Assembly (NCBI GenBank): GCA_033065855.1
Contig: JAVXUO010001958.1
Location: 1 to 64,000 of the forward strand
From: Escallonia rubra
Taxonomy: Eukaryota; Streptophyta; Magnoliopsida; Escalloniales; Escalloniaceae
Direction: 5' to 3'
DNA: 64,000 nucleotides
Part shown: positions 22,601 to 33,373 of the stretch, in pieces
Layout of the letters: each line of letters starts with the position of its first letter
How positions within the stretch are numbered: the first letter of the stretch is position 1
Translations under genes and position numbers: made by a program
Notes under the pieces: model-generated
The model's database searches: none
What the model was told of the DNA's origin: nothing
Seen by the model: only the letters and a program-made list of their open reading frames with translations

Positions 22601-24888
22601 AATGAGAATACAAATATTGAAACACAATGAAGCATTTAATTAAGCAGTACCTGAGTTTGCATATCATCACCAGTGACAATGTTCCCGACTGTGCGAAGAG
22701 CAGGAATTAGAACTGATGGAGATGGATGGCTGAATTACACAACAAAAAATACAAGTAGTTTATGAGGATTAACATGACGGAGATGACAATTCCACGAGAA
22801 ACCAGCCAGATTAAAATACTCACAGTAATAGCTCAATCAGTCGGGGACATACACCTGCTTCAATAACAGCTTGAATCTTATCATTTGTACCATCGGAAAG
22901 ATATGAAAGTGCCCAACATGCATCCGTCAAAACTTCTTCATCAGTCGAATGAATAAGACGCTGAAGAGCTGGAAGTGCAGGCCTTGTCTGCACCGCAACA
23001 AAAGAATATTTATCACTAAAATATATCATCGTCTTAAGGCCATATGTAGAGAGATTATAATCAAGTTAACATGTCAAACTTTGTTAAAGCCTATGTTACT
23101 TAGACCCTTCAAAATACATAACGTACCCGTGTCGGACACTCGACACTCGGAAATGGGTAAGGCATATGTATCCGACACTTCAAAGAGGATATGCCACCAA
23201 TAACAATATCCTTTTTTTTTGGTTCATTATTCTAAAAGGATGAAAGAAGTTACAATATAAAAGACATGTGTCACATATGACGCCATTTTTACCTTCAGAA
23301 ATGTAGAAAACAACAAATAATATGAATATTTTGCCGTGTCCCTATGTCTTGGGTTCAACAATTATAGGAATCCGACACTTTTTGGACACATTTCCGGCCC
23401 CAACACTTCTACCAAGTCCATGAAACATAGGTTAAAGCACAATAACATTCCAAGTATAAGATAAACAAGTGGCATCAATAATTGAGTGAGTGATCAAACA
23501 CCAAATGAAAAATACCAACCTGATCAAATGCAGGTTGTGGCTTGCCTCTACAGAAATTTGAAAGTGTCCACGTCGCATTTCTCAGCATGGAAAGTTTGGC
23601 ATGCTCATTCAACTGCGCAAGCAGCGGAACCAAAGCCCCATGGCTAAGGACAAGATCACGACATTTGGGGGAATCTCCAGCAACATTTCCCAGTGCCCAA
23701 ACCGCCTACATGTACACAAAAAAAAAGATCCCATATCATCTAACCAATAGCAGGAAAAATAAACCAATGATATGTAAGTGGTATTAAAACAACTAGAAAT
23801 GAAAAGATCTATCATCTTTCACAAAAATGCACCTGCTCCCGAACATCATCACTGGAAGAACCAAGAAGTCTCACAAAAATCGGAACAGCGCCATGTTCAA
23901 TCACGACCTTGGTGTGCTCAGATGTCCCAGAAGCAATATTAGTCAGAGCCCACGCCGCCTCAAACTACAATAGATGCACAACAGATAAATAGGAAATAGA
24001 TACCAAAAGTCCATATCCAGTAAAGCACAATCGAAAGAATAACAACAAACCTGAAGCTGTGGGAAGTCATCCCTAACAAGGAACTCCACAAAACGTGGAA
24101 CGACACCTGCTTTAATAACTTCCTCTATAGGCGGACTCCGTTCTGACAAATTCCAAAATTACAAATACAACATGATTAACGTCACCACTCAACTAGGACA
24201 AATCAATCAGTAACAAACTCAAAATAGCACCTAGTCTTTACCTATTGAAAGAAGTTTCCGAAACTGGGTAGTCGCTTCGAGCTGACTATTGCCATCCTCA
24301 CTCCAAACACCCGTAATCATTTGTGGCAGATTTTCCAACTGCAATTTAACAAGACAATAAGCAAAAACACGCACAATTATTACTATTGCCCGGCACAAAA
24401 CCTAGTCATAGCTCCACCAAATAGCAGATATAATATCCAGAATGCAAATTTGGCCTTAGGTCAACAATTGTTACATCAAACACACAAACACTAGTTGTAA
24501 CTCTACTCCAATTCAGTATGCACAGAATTTGGACATGACAATCGATAAAATGTAAACCCTAGATCAATAACACCAAAAGTGAAACCCTAGAAACCGCGAT
24601 ATAACAAGTTTAACACAGCAACATATACGGAGCCGATGAAACCCGAATTAAAAAGTTAAAGAGTGAGATCGGCACCTTCTTTTCGACGCCGGACGCGGCC
24701 TGGCCGGAGACGGGGAACTGGCTGGCCTGGAGGCCCTCGCGGCGCTTCTTCTGGAGGCTCTCCTCCCTCCGATTCTTACGGATCTCCACCATGTTGTCCT
24801 CCCTCCGCCTGCGGCCCTCCTCGGCGTCGACGGCGACCTTGTACCGGTTCCGGCGAACCTCGGTCCTCTCCTTGGGCCTGAGCGACAT
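19607..24888 (-). CDS. IMPA: Importin subunit alpha (karyopherin alpha)
   Basis: Ten coding exons on the minus strand: 24676-24888, 24242-24338, 24051-24142, 23833-23964, 23520-23705, 22824-22987, 22651-22729, 20342-20470, 20057-20184 and 19607-19976. They total 1590 bp, or 529 residues, which is the usual family length. All junctions are GT-AG and in frame. Residues 1-90 form the Arg/Lys-rich importin-beta-binding domain ([20 protein letters not shown]...[16 protein letters not shown]). About ten ARM repeats follow, with the ladder of Trp and Asn residues that binds nuclear localisation signals ([35 protein letters not shown]). The C-terminus is acidic (EEDDE) and ends GGFNFN, as in plant IMPA-1/2/4. 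Role: adaptor that carries NLS cargo with importin beta through the nuclear pore. The gene appears intact; intron 7 is 2.2 kb. Confidence 0.96.
21900..22140. repeat. Two-copy tandem repeat in importin-alpha intron 7
   Basis: A unit of about 133 bp occurs twice. Both copies include CCATCAAGGATCTATGCATG, then ACAAGAT, and upstream GTAGCATATT and TCAAGTTACA. It lies wholly within the large intron. Confidence 0.75.
23091..23430. mobile_element. hAT-type MITE in importin-alpha intron 5
   Basis: The exact 8-bp direct repeat GTTAAAGC lies at 23083-23090 and 23431-23438. The enclosed 340 bp starts CTATGTTACTTAGAC and ends with the partner of CTATGTTTCATGGAC (reversed). Eight-base target duplications are typical of hAT elements. 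The interior contains paired GTGTCGGACACTCGACAC-like motifs and no coding frame. The element lies between exons 5 and 6 and leaves the splice sites untouched. Confidence 0.7.
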
Positions 24889-25515
24889 CTTTTCGGCTCG
24901 ATCGGTTGACTGCTCTGTGGCCCGAAATTGGAAACCCTAGAAAATGAAATCAGACGGCTGCGTGTAGCTGTCTGTTTGGCTGTGCGAATGTATGTGTGTG
25001 CGCGAGAGCGAGAGCGAGAGAGGGAGAGTGGGGACTGAGGAGGGTTTGTGGGTTTTTGATTTGAAGTTGGGGGCGAAAATGGGAAGAAAAAAAAATTATA
25101 TATATATATATATATATATAAGCCGCTTTGCAGGAAGGTCGTGGGGGAGAGAGAAAGGGGCGCCGATGAGGAGTTATTTACGGAATGGGGGCATTGGTTT
25201 TGAATTTGAAGATGACGGAAAAACGAATCTTTTTTTTAATTTTTTTTTTAACGGGATAATGCCGAAGGAAGTTTCTGTTGTGTGCAAGTGTTCAGGGAGC
25301 AGCAAAAGACATAATACGGCGCCGTTGCTTTTGGGCTTTGCCTTGTTTTTTGGGTAAAAATGCAGAAAGGGCTTAATAAAAATGGCTTTATGATGGACCG
25401 TTCATTGACGAGGGTTTTACGGCCCAAATGAAGACGTAAATGACTATCTGCACCTCTTTACAATTCTTTCGTCCGGTTCTCACAAAATTTGCGCGCAAGG
25501 TTAGCGCTTCGTCTA
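24889..25515. promoter_or_regulatory. Importin-alpha upstream region with microsatellites
   Basis: This region holds the 5' leader and promoter of the minus-strand importin-alpha gene. It includes a GA-rich run near 25003-25027 and a (TA)n run near 25097-25120. GGAAACCCTAG at about 24930 contains the plant telo-box core AAACCCTA, often seen in promoters of housekeeping and ribosomal genes; whether it functions here is inference. Confidence 0.45.
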
Positions 25516-25900
25516 TGTGACACCCTCAACCCAAGTGACATCACCAGACTGAGTTATCAACCATAATCACTTTCAAAACTCTGTGCTGAATACAGAGCAA
25601 CTACATTCTCATACTCATACATCATTAATAGACGCTCCAAATTGCGTCCTTACAAAAATTTTCTTACAAGCATACATCATACTGCAGCGGAAGACTTTCA
25701 AGTCTTTAAACAACATGAAAGTATACAACCTAATATACGACTGTAGTCGTAGGATTCTTATCAACCTATCTTGCAACACATTCTTCATTCCACCATTCCT
25801 AACTGTTCTTACCTCACATAACTGATTCCCTTACTCAACTTTTCTAACTTGTGTCTTTTTCCTTTCTAGAAGGTTCTCCTTGATTAACCTCATAGCCTGC

Positions 25901-26545
25901 CAGAGGCGGAGCCCAAGCATGACCAAGGGGGGCCATGGCACCCCCCCCCCCACACACACACCCACCCACCCCAAAGTTTGAGATTTTTTTTAATTGTTTT
26001 AAATAATAGATAGTTAGTTATGTTTAAAATATTTACTAAAATACCAAAATGCCACCATTTTAATTATTCAATGTATTAGATTTCATTTTGTAATGTTTTT
26101 TACTTTTTGTGCCACCAGCCGTGGTAGTCTTTATCTTTTTCGTTCTCTTGTCCATCTTCATTCTTCCAAATTCTAAATCTCCAGATTTTAAAATAAACAC
26201 TAATATATGAAGGTTAGTTCTTTTTTTTTCTTTTTTAATTTAAATTCTTATAGTGTGTTAACTTATACGTAACTATTGTCATCATACAATTGATATCGCA
26301 CTAATAATACATATATGCAATAAAAGTAAAGTTTCGTTCATGCAAGATTAGTAGTTTGTTGTTGACTAACTTTACAAGTTAAATAAAACATTATAAATAG
26401 TTAAATTATATGATTATTAGGCAAATTGAACAATCTATTATGCATTTAACGTATTCAATCGTGACGCGAATTTTTAACGTTAGCCGTTAATTTTTTTTTT
26501 ATGACATTTTGGTCCCTCCGGTTGGACTTCCTGGATCCGCCCATG
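25901..26545. mobile_element. hAT-type non-autonomous element
   Basis: The perfect 8-bp target duplication TAGCCTGC lies at 25893-25900 and 26546-26553. The termini are CAGAGGCGGAGCC and, reversed from the right, CATGGGCGGATCC. The 645-bp interior is AT-rich with a C-run near the left end and has no open frame of note. The insertion splits the LTR-like repeat starting at 25516, so it is younger than that repeat. Confidence 0.8.
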
Positions 26546-26925
26546 TAGCCTGCACAATACAACATAAGGAATGAGCACAAATCGCCCAGTAAAGACAACA
26601 CGAGGAGTATCGTATTCAAATGATTCAAAAGACTTAGAGGAATAATAATGATCTCAATGATAGTAATGAATCAAGAGTAGTCAATAAATTTCAGCATCAA
26701 CATAACTTGTCAAACGATAATTTTTCTTTCGTTAGACTGAGCGGCTTTAATGCCCAATAGTACAACATTACTGCCACCTCCTCATGGACAAGACTGACTG
26801 ACTGATAAACAGACTGACTGACTATGCAAGTGAACAATAAAATAGGAATTTGAAAAGATAACATCAACGAAATACAAGTCATTAAAATCATTAACATCAA
26901 AAGAAAATCAAATACAATGCAACTC

Positions 26926-27016
26926 AGACACGACAGACTAGACTTGACCAGACATGACAGACTCGACTTGACCAGACACGACAGACTAGACTTGACCAGA
27001 CATGACAGACTCGACT
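26926..27016. repeat. 24-bp minisatellite
   Basis: Consecutive units at 26941, 26965 and 26989 follow the pattern GACTTGACCAGACATGACAG plus ACTC/ACTA, with partial units on both sides. The array generates an artificial peptide repeat on the minus strand. Confidence 0.9.
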
Positions 27017-29462
27017 CGCGCGCCCTACATCCTCTTTGCCAGTGATCATGTTTCACAGGCCATCCTCCTCATATTGATGTCCCATTTTACGGGATGTTCA
27101 TCTCAGTCTCAAATAAATAAAAGAGACACTGTCAACAGGCAGGGAGCTCATTTAGAGTGCTTTCCCTAACCAAGTTACAGCCATGCAACAAGACATCATT
27201 AACGGGGCAGACTAAGGGAAAATTTATTCCACCTTATATCCTCAACAACATAGCTCAACAAGGAATACCGGATCAACAAATCAACCGGTGTTCAGACATA
27301 ACAACAAGAGTTTAACGTTGGGAGAAGACTACCGCAAGCCCTCAACAACGTTCTTACATAAGAGAAATGTCGACTACCAATAAGTGCCAACATTTCACAA
27401 CAACATGCAACGACCTCAACAACATCATTATCAACGATAGGGCGGACTCGGGAAGAGTTGCCACAAATCCTCAATAGTGTTCTCAAAGAGAAGAGATATC
27501 GGCTATCAATAATTACCGGCATCTCACAACCACCACACAACAACTTCTACACAATATCATCATCGACTTCAGGTATGCTAATCGAATCAAATCATAGCAT
27601 ACTAGGACACGCTTCATCCTCATTAAATTCTATCAACAGGGCGGACCAAGGAAATTTAATCTACCCTAAGTCCTCAACATCACAATTCAAATATGCATAT
27701 ACCGGTCACAATAACTACCGGTGACCCATCATAACAACAAGAATTCAATAACACGTCATCAACATGGCATGCTAATCGAACAATGAATTAGCATATCAAA
27801 ACCGTATTGTCTTTACCTGATTGGCTTATAGCCAAAGCAACTCGCAATCTCTGATTGCAACGAGCTGCATCACCTAGTCAAATAATACTCTGCTCGTTAG
27901 AAATCATTCCACATATACGCACTCCCAATACTACCCCTTCCTATTTAATCATTTATAGCGTCTTACGACACCTTATTAATCCGGTCCAATAATTGGATCC
28001 TTAACCTAGCTTACCAACGCATTACCAATAGCCAATATCTCATTATTTCAACTTATTAACATCATTTCTCACTTCCCATCATTTCAAACGTTGAATTACA
28101 CGCGTTCCCTAACATTTGGTGTCAACATGGCAAACTATCAAAATACCCCCTGACGGTTCACTACCACTCAAACATCCAAAATCTGATTCAAAACAACCTC
28201 TCAGGTGTTTTACAACTCTTTTCGGACTAAAAATTCCTTTGAAAAAACTTTATCGGGAAAATTACCAAAATACCCCTATCAGGGTGACAATTTACCAAAA
28301 TGCCCCATGAGGGTTCTCGGCATCATAAAAATCTCAAAAATGCTTTAAAACGCTATTTTAAGCCTCCTGAAATCATTCTTGAGCTAAAAAGTATTTTACA
28401 GAATTTTCGCTCAAAAATCCCGAACTGACTTCTGAACCGAGCGCTTAAAAGCCCATTCGGCCAAAAATGGCTAACAACTTCGGAATGAACCAAAATCCTG
28501 GGAAATGGAACTTCTCAACATCCTAGAGTCCTCATAAAAGTTTTGCGCAAAACCGCGCTCGTTTGGTATTTTAAATTTCACCGTAACGTTTCAAACTTCC
28601 CGCGTCCGTTCACCCCCTTCCCGACCTCTGAAAAATCTGTAATTTTTCCATGATACAGGTATCCTAAAAATAGCTAGGGTTTAGTTTTTGTACTTTGGCT
28701 AAATCTGACCCTAACTATTTTTAAAAATTAGAATTTTAAACTGTTTACTTCATTTTCACCTTTAGTGACAAAAACAGTCACTATTCACATCAACACACAC
28801 ACTACTTCACCTTCACGCACACACACTCATCTTCTTCATCCTTCAGCCTTCAAACTCCGGGTTTCTCTTTCAATCGCACATGAATCTCCTCCATAACTCA
28901 TCTTAAATCATTTAAAATCATTGCAATACATCCAATCATGCCCCGAACACACTTTTATACATCTAATTCATTCAATTAAACACAATCATACCCACTAACA
29001 AACCCGAAGAATACACACACACACACACACACACATAGTGACAAATTCGGTATTCGGAAATAATTCGGCATGGCCAATAATACGGAATTCAGGAATTATT
29101 CGAAGAATTTCGTCAGTAAAATGGAAATAATTCAGTGGAATAACAAAGTTCGTACTATAAATCGGATATAATTCGGGAATTAATCGTTCAAGTTAATATA
29201 GTTTTAAGTATATAAAATTTATAAATTCTGTAATTAAAATGACAAAAATATAACAATTTATCGACTCTTTGGAGTGATGGGTGAAAAAGATTGAATAGAT
29301 AAAGTAGGAGTAATGCTATATAATTATGTGTGTCTGAATAATATGTAATTCTTTTTGTTCAAAATTAAACAAGAGTCATGTTTTTGTGTGTGGATAAAGA
29401 AATTGAACAGAGAATGTTGGGATACAGCTATATAATTATGGATGACTGTAAAATTGAACAAA

Positions 29463-29540
29463 CAATGTTTGGTGGTCTAATGGCACAAAACCTAACCCAA
29501 AATCAAGCTCACCTAGGTTCGAAACCCGCCATCGTCAGTG
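29463..29540 (+). mobile_element. tRNA-derived SINE-like sequence (Pol III boxes)
   Basis: TGGTCTAATGGC at 29473-29484 fits an internal box A, and GGTTCGAAACC at 29516-29526 fits box B exactly. The spacing of about 32 bp between them is right for a tRNA-type RNA polymerase III promoter. The flanks do not form an acceptor stem or cloverleaf, so a tRNA gene is unlikely and a SINE head is the better reading. No clear 3' tail or target duplication was found. Confidence 0.5.
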
Positions 29541-29574
29541 TGTTGCTTCTTCCATTTTTCAAAAAATGGGAGGA

Positions 29575-29750
29575 GCTTCTACTCGCGATAAATTCGTAGA
29601 TATCGCGATAAATTCGCAAAATTCGCGATATTTACAAGTTATGCGCGAAAATTTCAAATAGTCGCGATATATTCGCGTTTCAGTATTCCTGTTATATTAT
29701 CGCGATAAATACGCGAATATCTCCAATTTCTCGCGAATATTGTTACTATG
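29575..29750. repeat. Cluster of TCGCGA/TTCGCG palindromic motifs
   Basis: About nine occurrences of TCGCGATA, ATTCGCGA, GCGCGAA or ACGCGAAT in 175 bp, in otherwise CpG-poor sequence. A related ATTCGG-rich stretch is at 29045-29190. It lies directly left of the MULE insertion point. Its origin is not recognised. Confidence 0.6.
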
Positions 29751-29785
29751 CGCGCGCACACACACATATATATATATATATATAT

Positions 29786-30930
29786 GGGCCCCGATCAGGG
29801 TCTACCGGTGGATAATATCCACCGGACCACAACTAGGAGTTGCGGTCCGTATCATTAAATTTTTTTTACACCCACCCACCCACCATGCGATCCCTCTTCC
29901 TGCCTGCCACGTGGCAGGGGGTCCCCCACTCCCCCTTCCTGCCTGCCACGTGGCCCCCCTGCCCAAACCGCAACACAAGGTGGTGTTGCGGTCCCCCCCC
30001 CATTTTGCGGCCCCCCTGCCACGTTCATGGTTCTCCGTCCTTTTTCCGACCTTTTTCTGCTTTCTTTCGTCTCTCTCCCTCATTTTTCCCTCTTTATAAA
30101 CCCTTCTCCCCGAACCCTTTCTTCCACTCCCCATCATCTTTACCAACACACACTTCATACTCCATATCTCACTTCCAAAAAAAATTACGCTAGAAGATCG
30201 GTGAATTTTTCTTGAGCAATATATCAAGTTAAAACAAGTAAGTATTTTGAATTTTCTTATAATTCAATGTTAATTTCAAATTGTTCTTACCAATGATTTG
30301 TTTAAATTGTGTTTAGCTTAAATTGTTCTTACCATAGTCTAAAAGTCGTGTTTTTTGAGAGTTTGAAATTAGGGATTGAACTAGCGTTTATTAGCGAATA
30401 TTCATTCGAAGTCAAAAAATAGCCATTTTTTAAGGCGTCAAATTTTGGATTTTTCACGAATTTATAAAAAATAGCTAAAGCTAGATTTTGCCAAAGTACA
30501 AAAACGAGACCCTAGTTATTTTTAAAAGATGTATATCAGGGAAAATTTTGGACTGGAAAGGGGTCAACTGATACGGGGAACCTTGTAACTTCACAGTGTA
30601 ATTTAAAATATCAAACTAGTACGATTTTACGCGAAACTTTTATGAGAGCCCTAGGATGTTGGAAAGTTTCGTTTCCCCGGAATTTGCGCCATTCTGATGT
30701 CGTTAGCTATTTTTTTGGCCGAACGGGCTTTTAAGCGCTCGATCCGGACACCGGTTCCGGATTTTTGGGTGAAACTTTTGTAAAATATTTTTTAGATCAA
30801 GAATGAATTCAGGAAGCTTAAAATAGCATTTCAAAGCACTTTTGAGATTTTTCGATGCCAGGGGGCATTTCGGTAATTTGTCACCCCGAGAGGGGTATTT
30901 TGCTAATTCTACACGGTTAAAATTTTGCAA
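29786..30930. repeat. MULE left terminal inverted repeat
   Basis: Pairs with 41275-42548 on the opposite strand. Clear anchors are CTAGAAGATCGGTGAATTTT at about 30190 against its complement near 42062, and AAGTAAGTATTTTGAATTTT at about 30238. The outermost 60 bp contain the palindrome CCGGTGGATA-A-TATCCACCGG and two CCACGTGG boxes. Confidence 0.85.
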
Positions 30931-33320
30931 TGTTAATTCAACAATGTTAAGTCTAAAATGGTGTTGCGTTTCCATTTTTTTTTTCGTGGCCCCCCACCCC
31001 CTGCCCTTTTTTCTTTTCTCTTTCTTACATGACCCCACCCCCTACCTCGCAGTTCCCGTGGGCCCCCCACCCCCAGCCCGAACCGCAACAAGCAGTTGCC
31101 TTTTCTTCGTGGCCCCCATCCCCCCCCCCCCCCTTCCTCCCTCACCCCCTTCCTTTCCCCCGAACCGCAACAAAGGGTTGCGGTTCACTGTACTGTGGCC
31201 CCCACCCCCCACCCCGGTTCCCGTGGGCCCCCACCCCCTTCCTCTCCCCTGAACCGCAACAAGGGGTTGCGGTTCACTGTACCGTGGCCCTCACCCCCCT
31301 TCCTCTCCCCGAACCCTTGTTGCGGTTGACTGTCCCGTGGCCCCCACCCCTTCCTCTCCCCCGAACCGCAACAAGGGGTTGCGGTTCACTGTACCATGGC
31401 CCCCACCCCTCACCCCGGTTCCCGTGGGCACCCACCCCCTTCCTCCCCCACCCCCGAACCGCAACAAGGGGTTGCGGTTCACTGTACCGTGGCCCCCACC
31501 CCTCACCCCCCACCCCGGTTCCCGTGGGCCCCCACCCCCTCCTCCCCCACCCCCAAACCGCAACAAGGGGTTGCAATTCTCTGTGTCGTGGCCCCCACCC
31601 CCCACCCCCGGTTCCCGTGGGCCCCCACCCCCACCCCGAACCGCAACTTGCAGTTCTTTGAGACTACTTTTTTCTTTGTGGCCCCCACCCCCGAACCGCA
31701 ACAAGGGGTTGCGGTTCTCTGTCCTTGCTTTTTTCTTCGTGGCCCCCACCCCGTTTCCCTTTTTGTTTTCTTTTGCTTTTCTTGTTTTATTTTTGCGTGT
31801 CCTTTTTTGGTTTCTTGTTTTCTTTTGCCTATCCTTCTTTCTCGTGCATGACCCCCCACCCCCGAACGACAAGGAGTTGCGGTTCTCTGCGGCCTTCCAC
31901 TTTTTTCTTCGTGGCCCCCACCGGTCCTTTCGAAACCGTTAGCTATTTTTTTCGCCGAAAGGGCTTTTAAGCGCTCGATCTGGACACCGGTTCGGGATTT
32001 TTAGGCGAAACTTTTGTAAAATACTTTTTAGATCAAGAATGATTTCAGGAAGCTTAAAATAGTATTTTAAAGCACTTTTGAGATTTTCTGAAGCCAGGGG
32101 CATTTTGGTAATTTGCCACCCCGAGAGGGGTGTTTTGGTAATTTTTCCGGTACAGATTTTCAAAGGACTTTTTAGTCCATAAATGTAAGTAAAACACCTG
32201 AAATGTTATTTTGAAGCTGATTGCGGGGCGTAATTGTCGCTAATGGTGAAAACTTAATTAGACAATTTTTCATGAATTTATAAAACATAGCTAGAGCTAG
32301 ATTTTGCCAAAGTGTAAAAAAGAAACCCTAGTTATTTTTAAAATATCTGTATTAGGGAAAATTTTCAGATTTTTCCAAAGATTAGAAATGAGTTAACTAA
32401 TACACGGAACCTTGTAACTTTACAGTGTAATTTAAAATATCAAGCTAGCGCGATTTCGCGCGAAACTTTTATGAGAACCCTAGGATGTTGGGAAGTTCCA
32501 TTTCCCAGGAATTTGGGCCCTTCCAAAGCCGTTAGCTATTTTTTTGGCCGAACAGGCTTTTAATCGCTTGGTCCGGACACCGGTTCAGGATTTTTGGGCG
32601 AAAAATCCTGAAAAATACTTTTTAGATCATGAATGAATTTAGGAAGCCTAAAATAGCATTTTAAAGCACTTTTGAGATTTTCTGAAGCCAGGGGGCATTT
32701 TGGTAATTTGTCACCCCGAGAGGGGTGTTTTGGTAATTTTCCCGGTAAAGTTTTTCAAAGGACTTCTTAGTCCATAAATGTAAGTAAAACACCTAAAATG
32801 TTGTTCTGAAGCTGATTGCGGGGCGTTAGGGTGATAATGATGCCCCGGGGGCATCTCGATAATTTGTCGCTCAGCGGGGGTATTTTGGTAATTTAACATT
32901 GTAAAATTTGCCGACTTACTTTTAGTTTCGGAAGGGGTGTAAGACACCCAGAAAGTTATTTTTTCCACCCGTTCTGAGATGTTTGTTAGGGCGATGGCTG
33001 TCAGGGGTATTTTGCATAAGTTGGGGGTGTTTTGGTAACTTTCCCCCTTAAAATACCCTGAAGAAATATTTGGTATATAATTGACGTAATACATTTAAAA
33101 AGTGGGTTTACAGCGATTTTCTGGTGTTGGTGGTGTAGCGGCCATCGGGTGGTATATTGGTAAATTATCACGTTGGCTCTAAATTTTAGGAAAATAGAGT
33201 AATTAAGCGTTCGGAGTGGTGGAAAATGAGGAATTGTTTTAATACATTGAAATAATGAGATAATGACTATTGCTAACGCGTTGGTAAGCTAGGTTTAAGA
33301 TCCGGTTATATTTTTGGAAT
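30480..33320 (-). repeat. Repeated module in MULE left arm (three copies)
   Basis: A block containing CGTTAGCTATTTTTTTGGCC, GGCTTTTAAGCGCTC, TTTAGATCAAGAATGA and GGTAATTTGTCACCCCGAGA occurs near 30480-30930, 31930-32230 and 32250-32900. The last continues to about 33320 with AACGCGTTGGTAAGCTAGGT. The complement is found in the right arm (39430-39990 and 41135-41800), in the second MULE copy (59880-60350), and outside the element at 27960-28760. Confidence 0.8.
30960..31930. repeat. GC-rich array of CCGCAAC...GTTGCGG hairpins
   Basis: Units of about 60-100 bp combine GAACCGCAACAAGGGGTTGC plus GGTTC, a short hairpin, with C-rich blocks (GGCCCCCACCCC, GGTTCCCGTGGGCC). At least six hairpins are present (for example 31162, 31250, 31364, 31457 and 31697). 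Several very proline-rich open frames are by-products. The same hairpins recur at 42263-42320, 59628-59745 and 60885-60980. Confidence 0.85.
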
Positions 33321-33373
33321 GTAAATATTATGGACGTTAAGTTGGTTTACGATTATATTTTGTTCTTAGAGAT

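Larger units (their letters stand above)
25516..29040 (+). mobile_element. LTR-retrotransposon-like repeat, interrupted by a hAT element
   Basis: The left edge TGTGACACCCTCAACCC resembles the 5' end of many plant gypsy-type LTRs. The rest lacks coding capacity and carries internal repeats: a 24-bp minisatellite at 26926-27016 and a diverged duplication at about 27300-27540. From 27960 to 28760 it contains a module (blocks CCTAGCTTACCAACGC, TTACCAAAATGCCCCATGAG and GCTTAAAAGCCCATTCGGCC) that recurs several times in the arms of the MULE at 29786-42548. A (CA)n run at about 29016-29034 precedes the next repeat. The right edge is not certain, and neither gag nor pol is seen. Confidence 0.5.

Noticed and set aside
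29473..29526. tRNA gene
   Set aside because: Box A and box B are present, but no acceptor, anticodon or D stems can be formed; a SINE head fits better.
29740..31942. Several long Pro- or Gly-rich open frames
   Set aside because: They cover the C-rich hairpin array and TIR of the MULE; composition and overlap in several frames show they are not genes. The same applies to 42072-42684 and 59573-61225.
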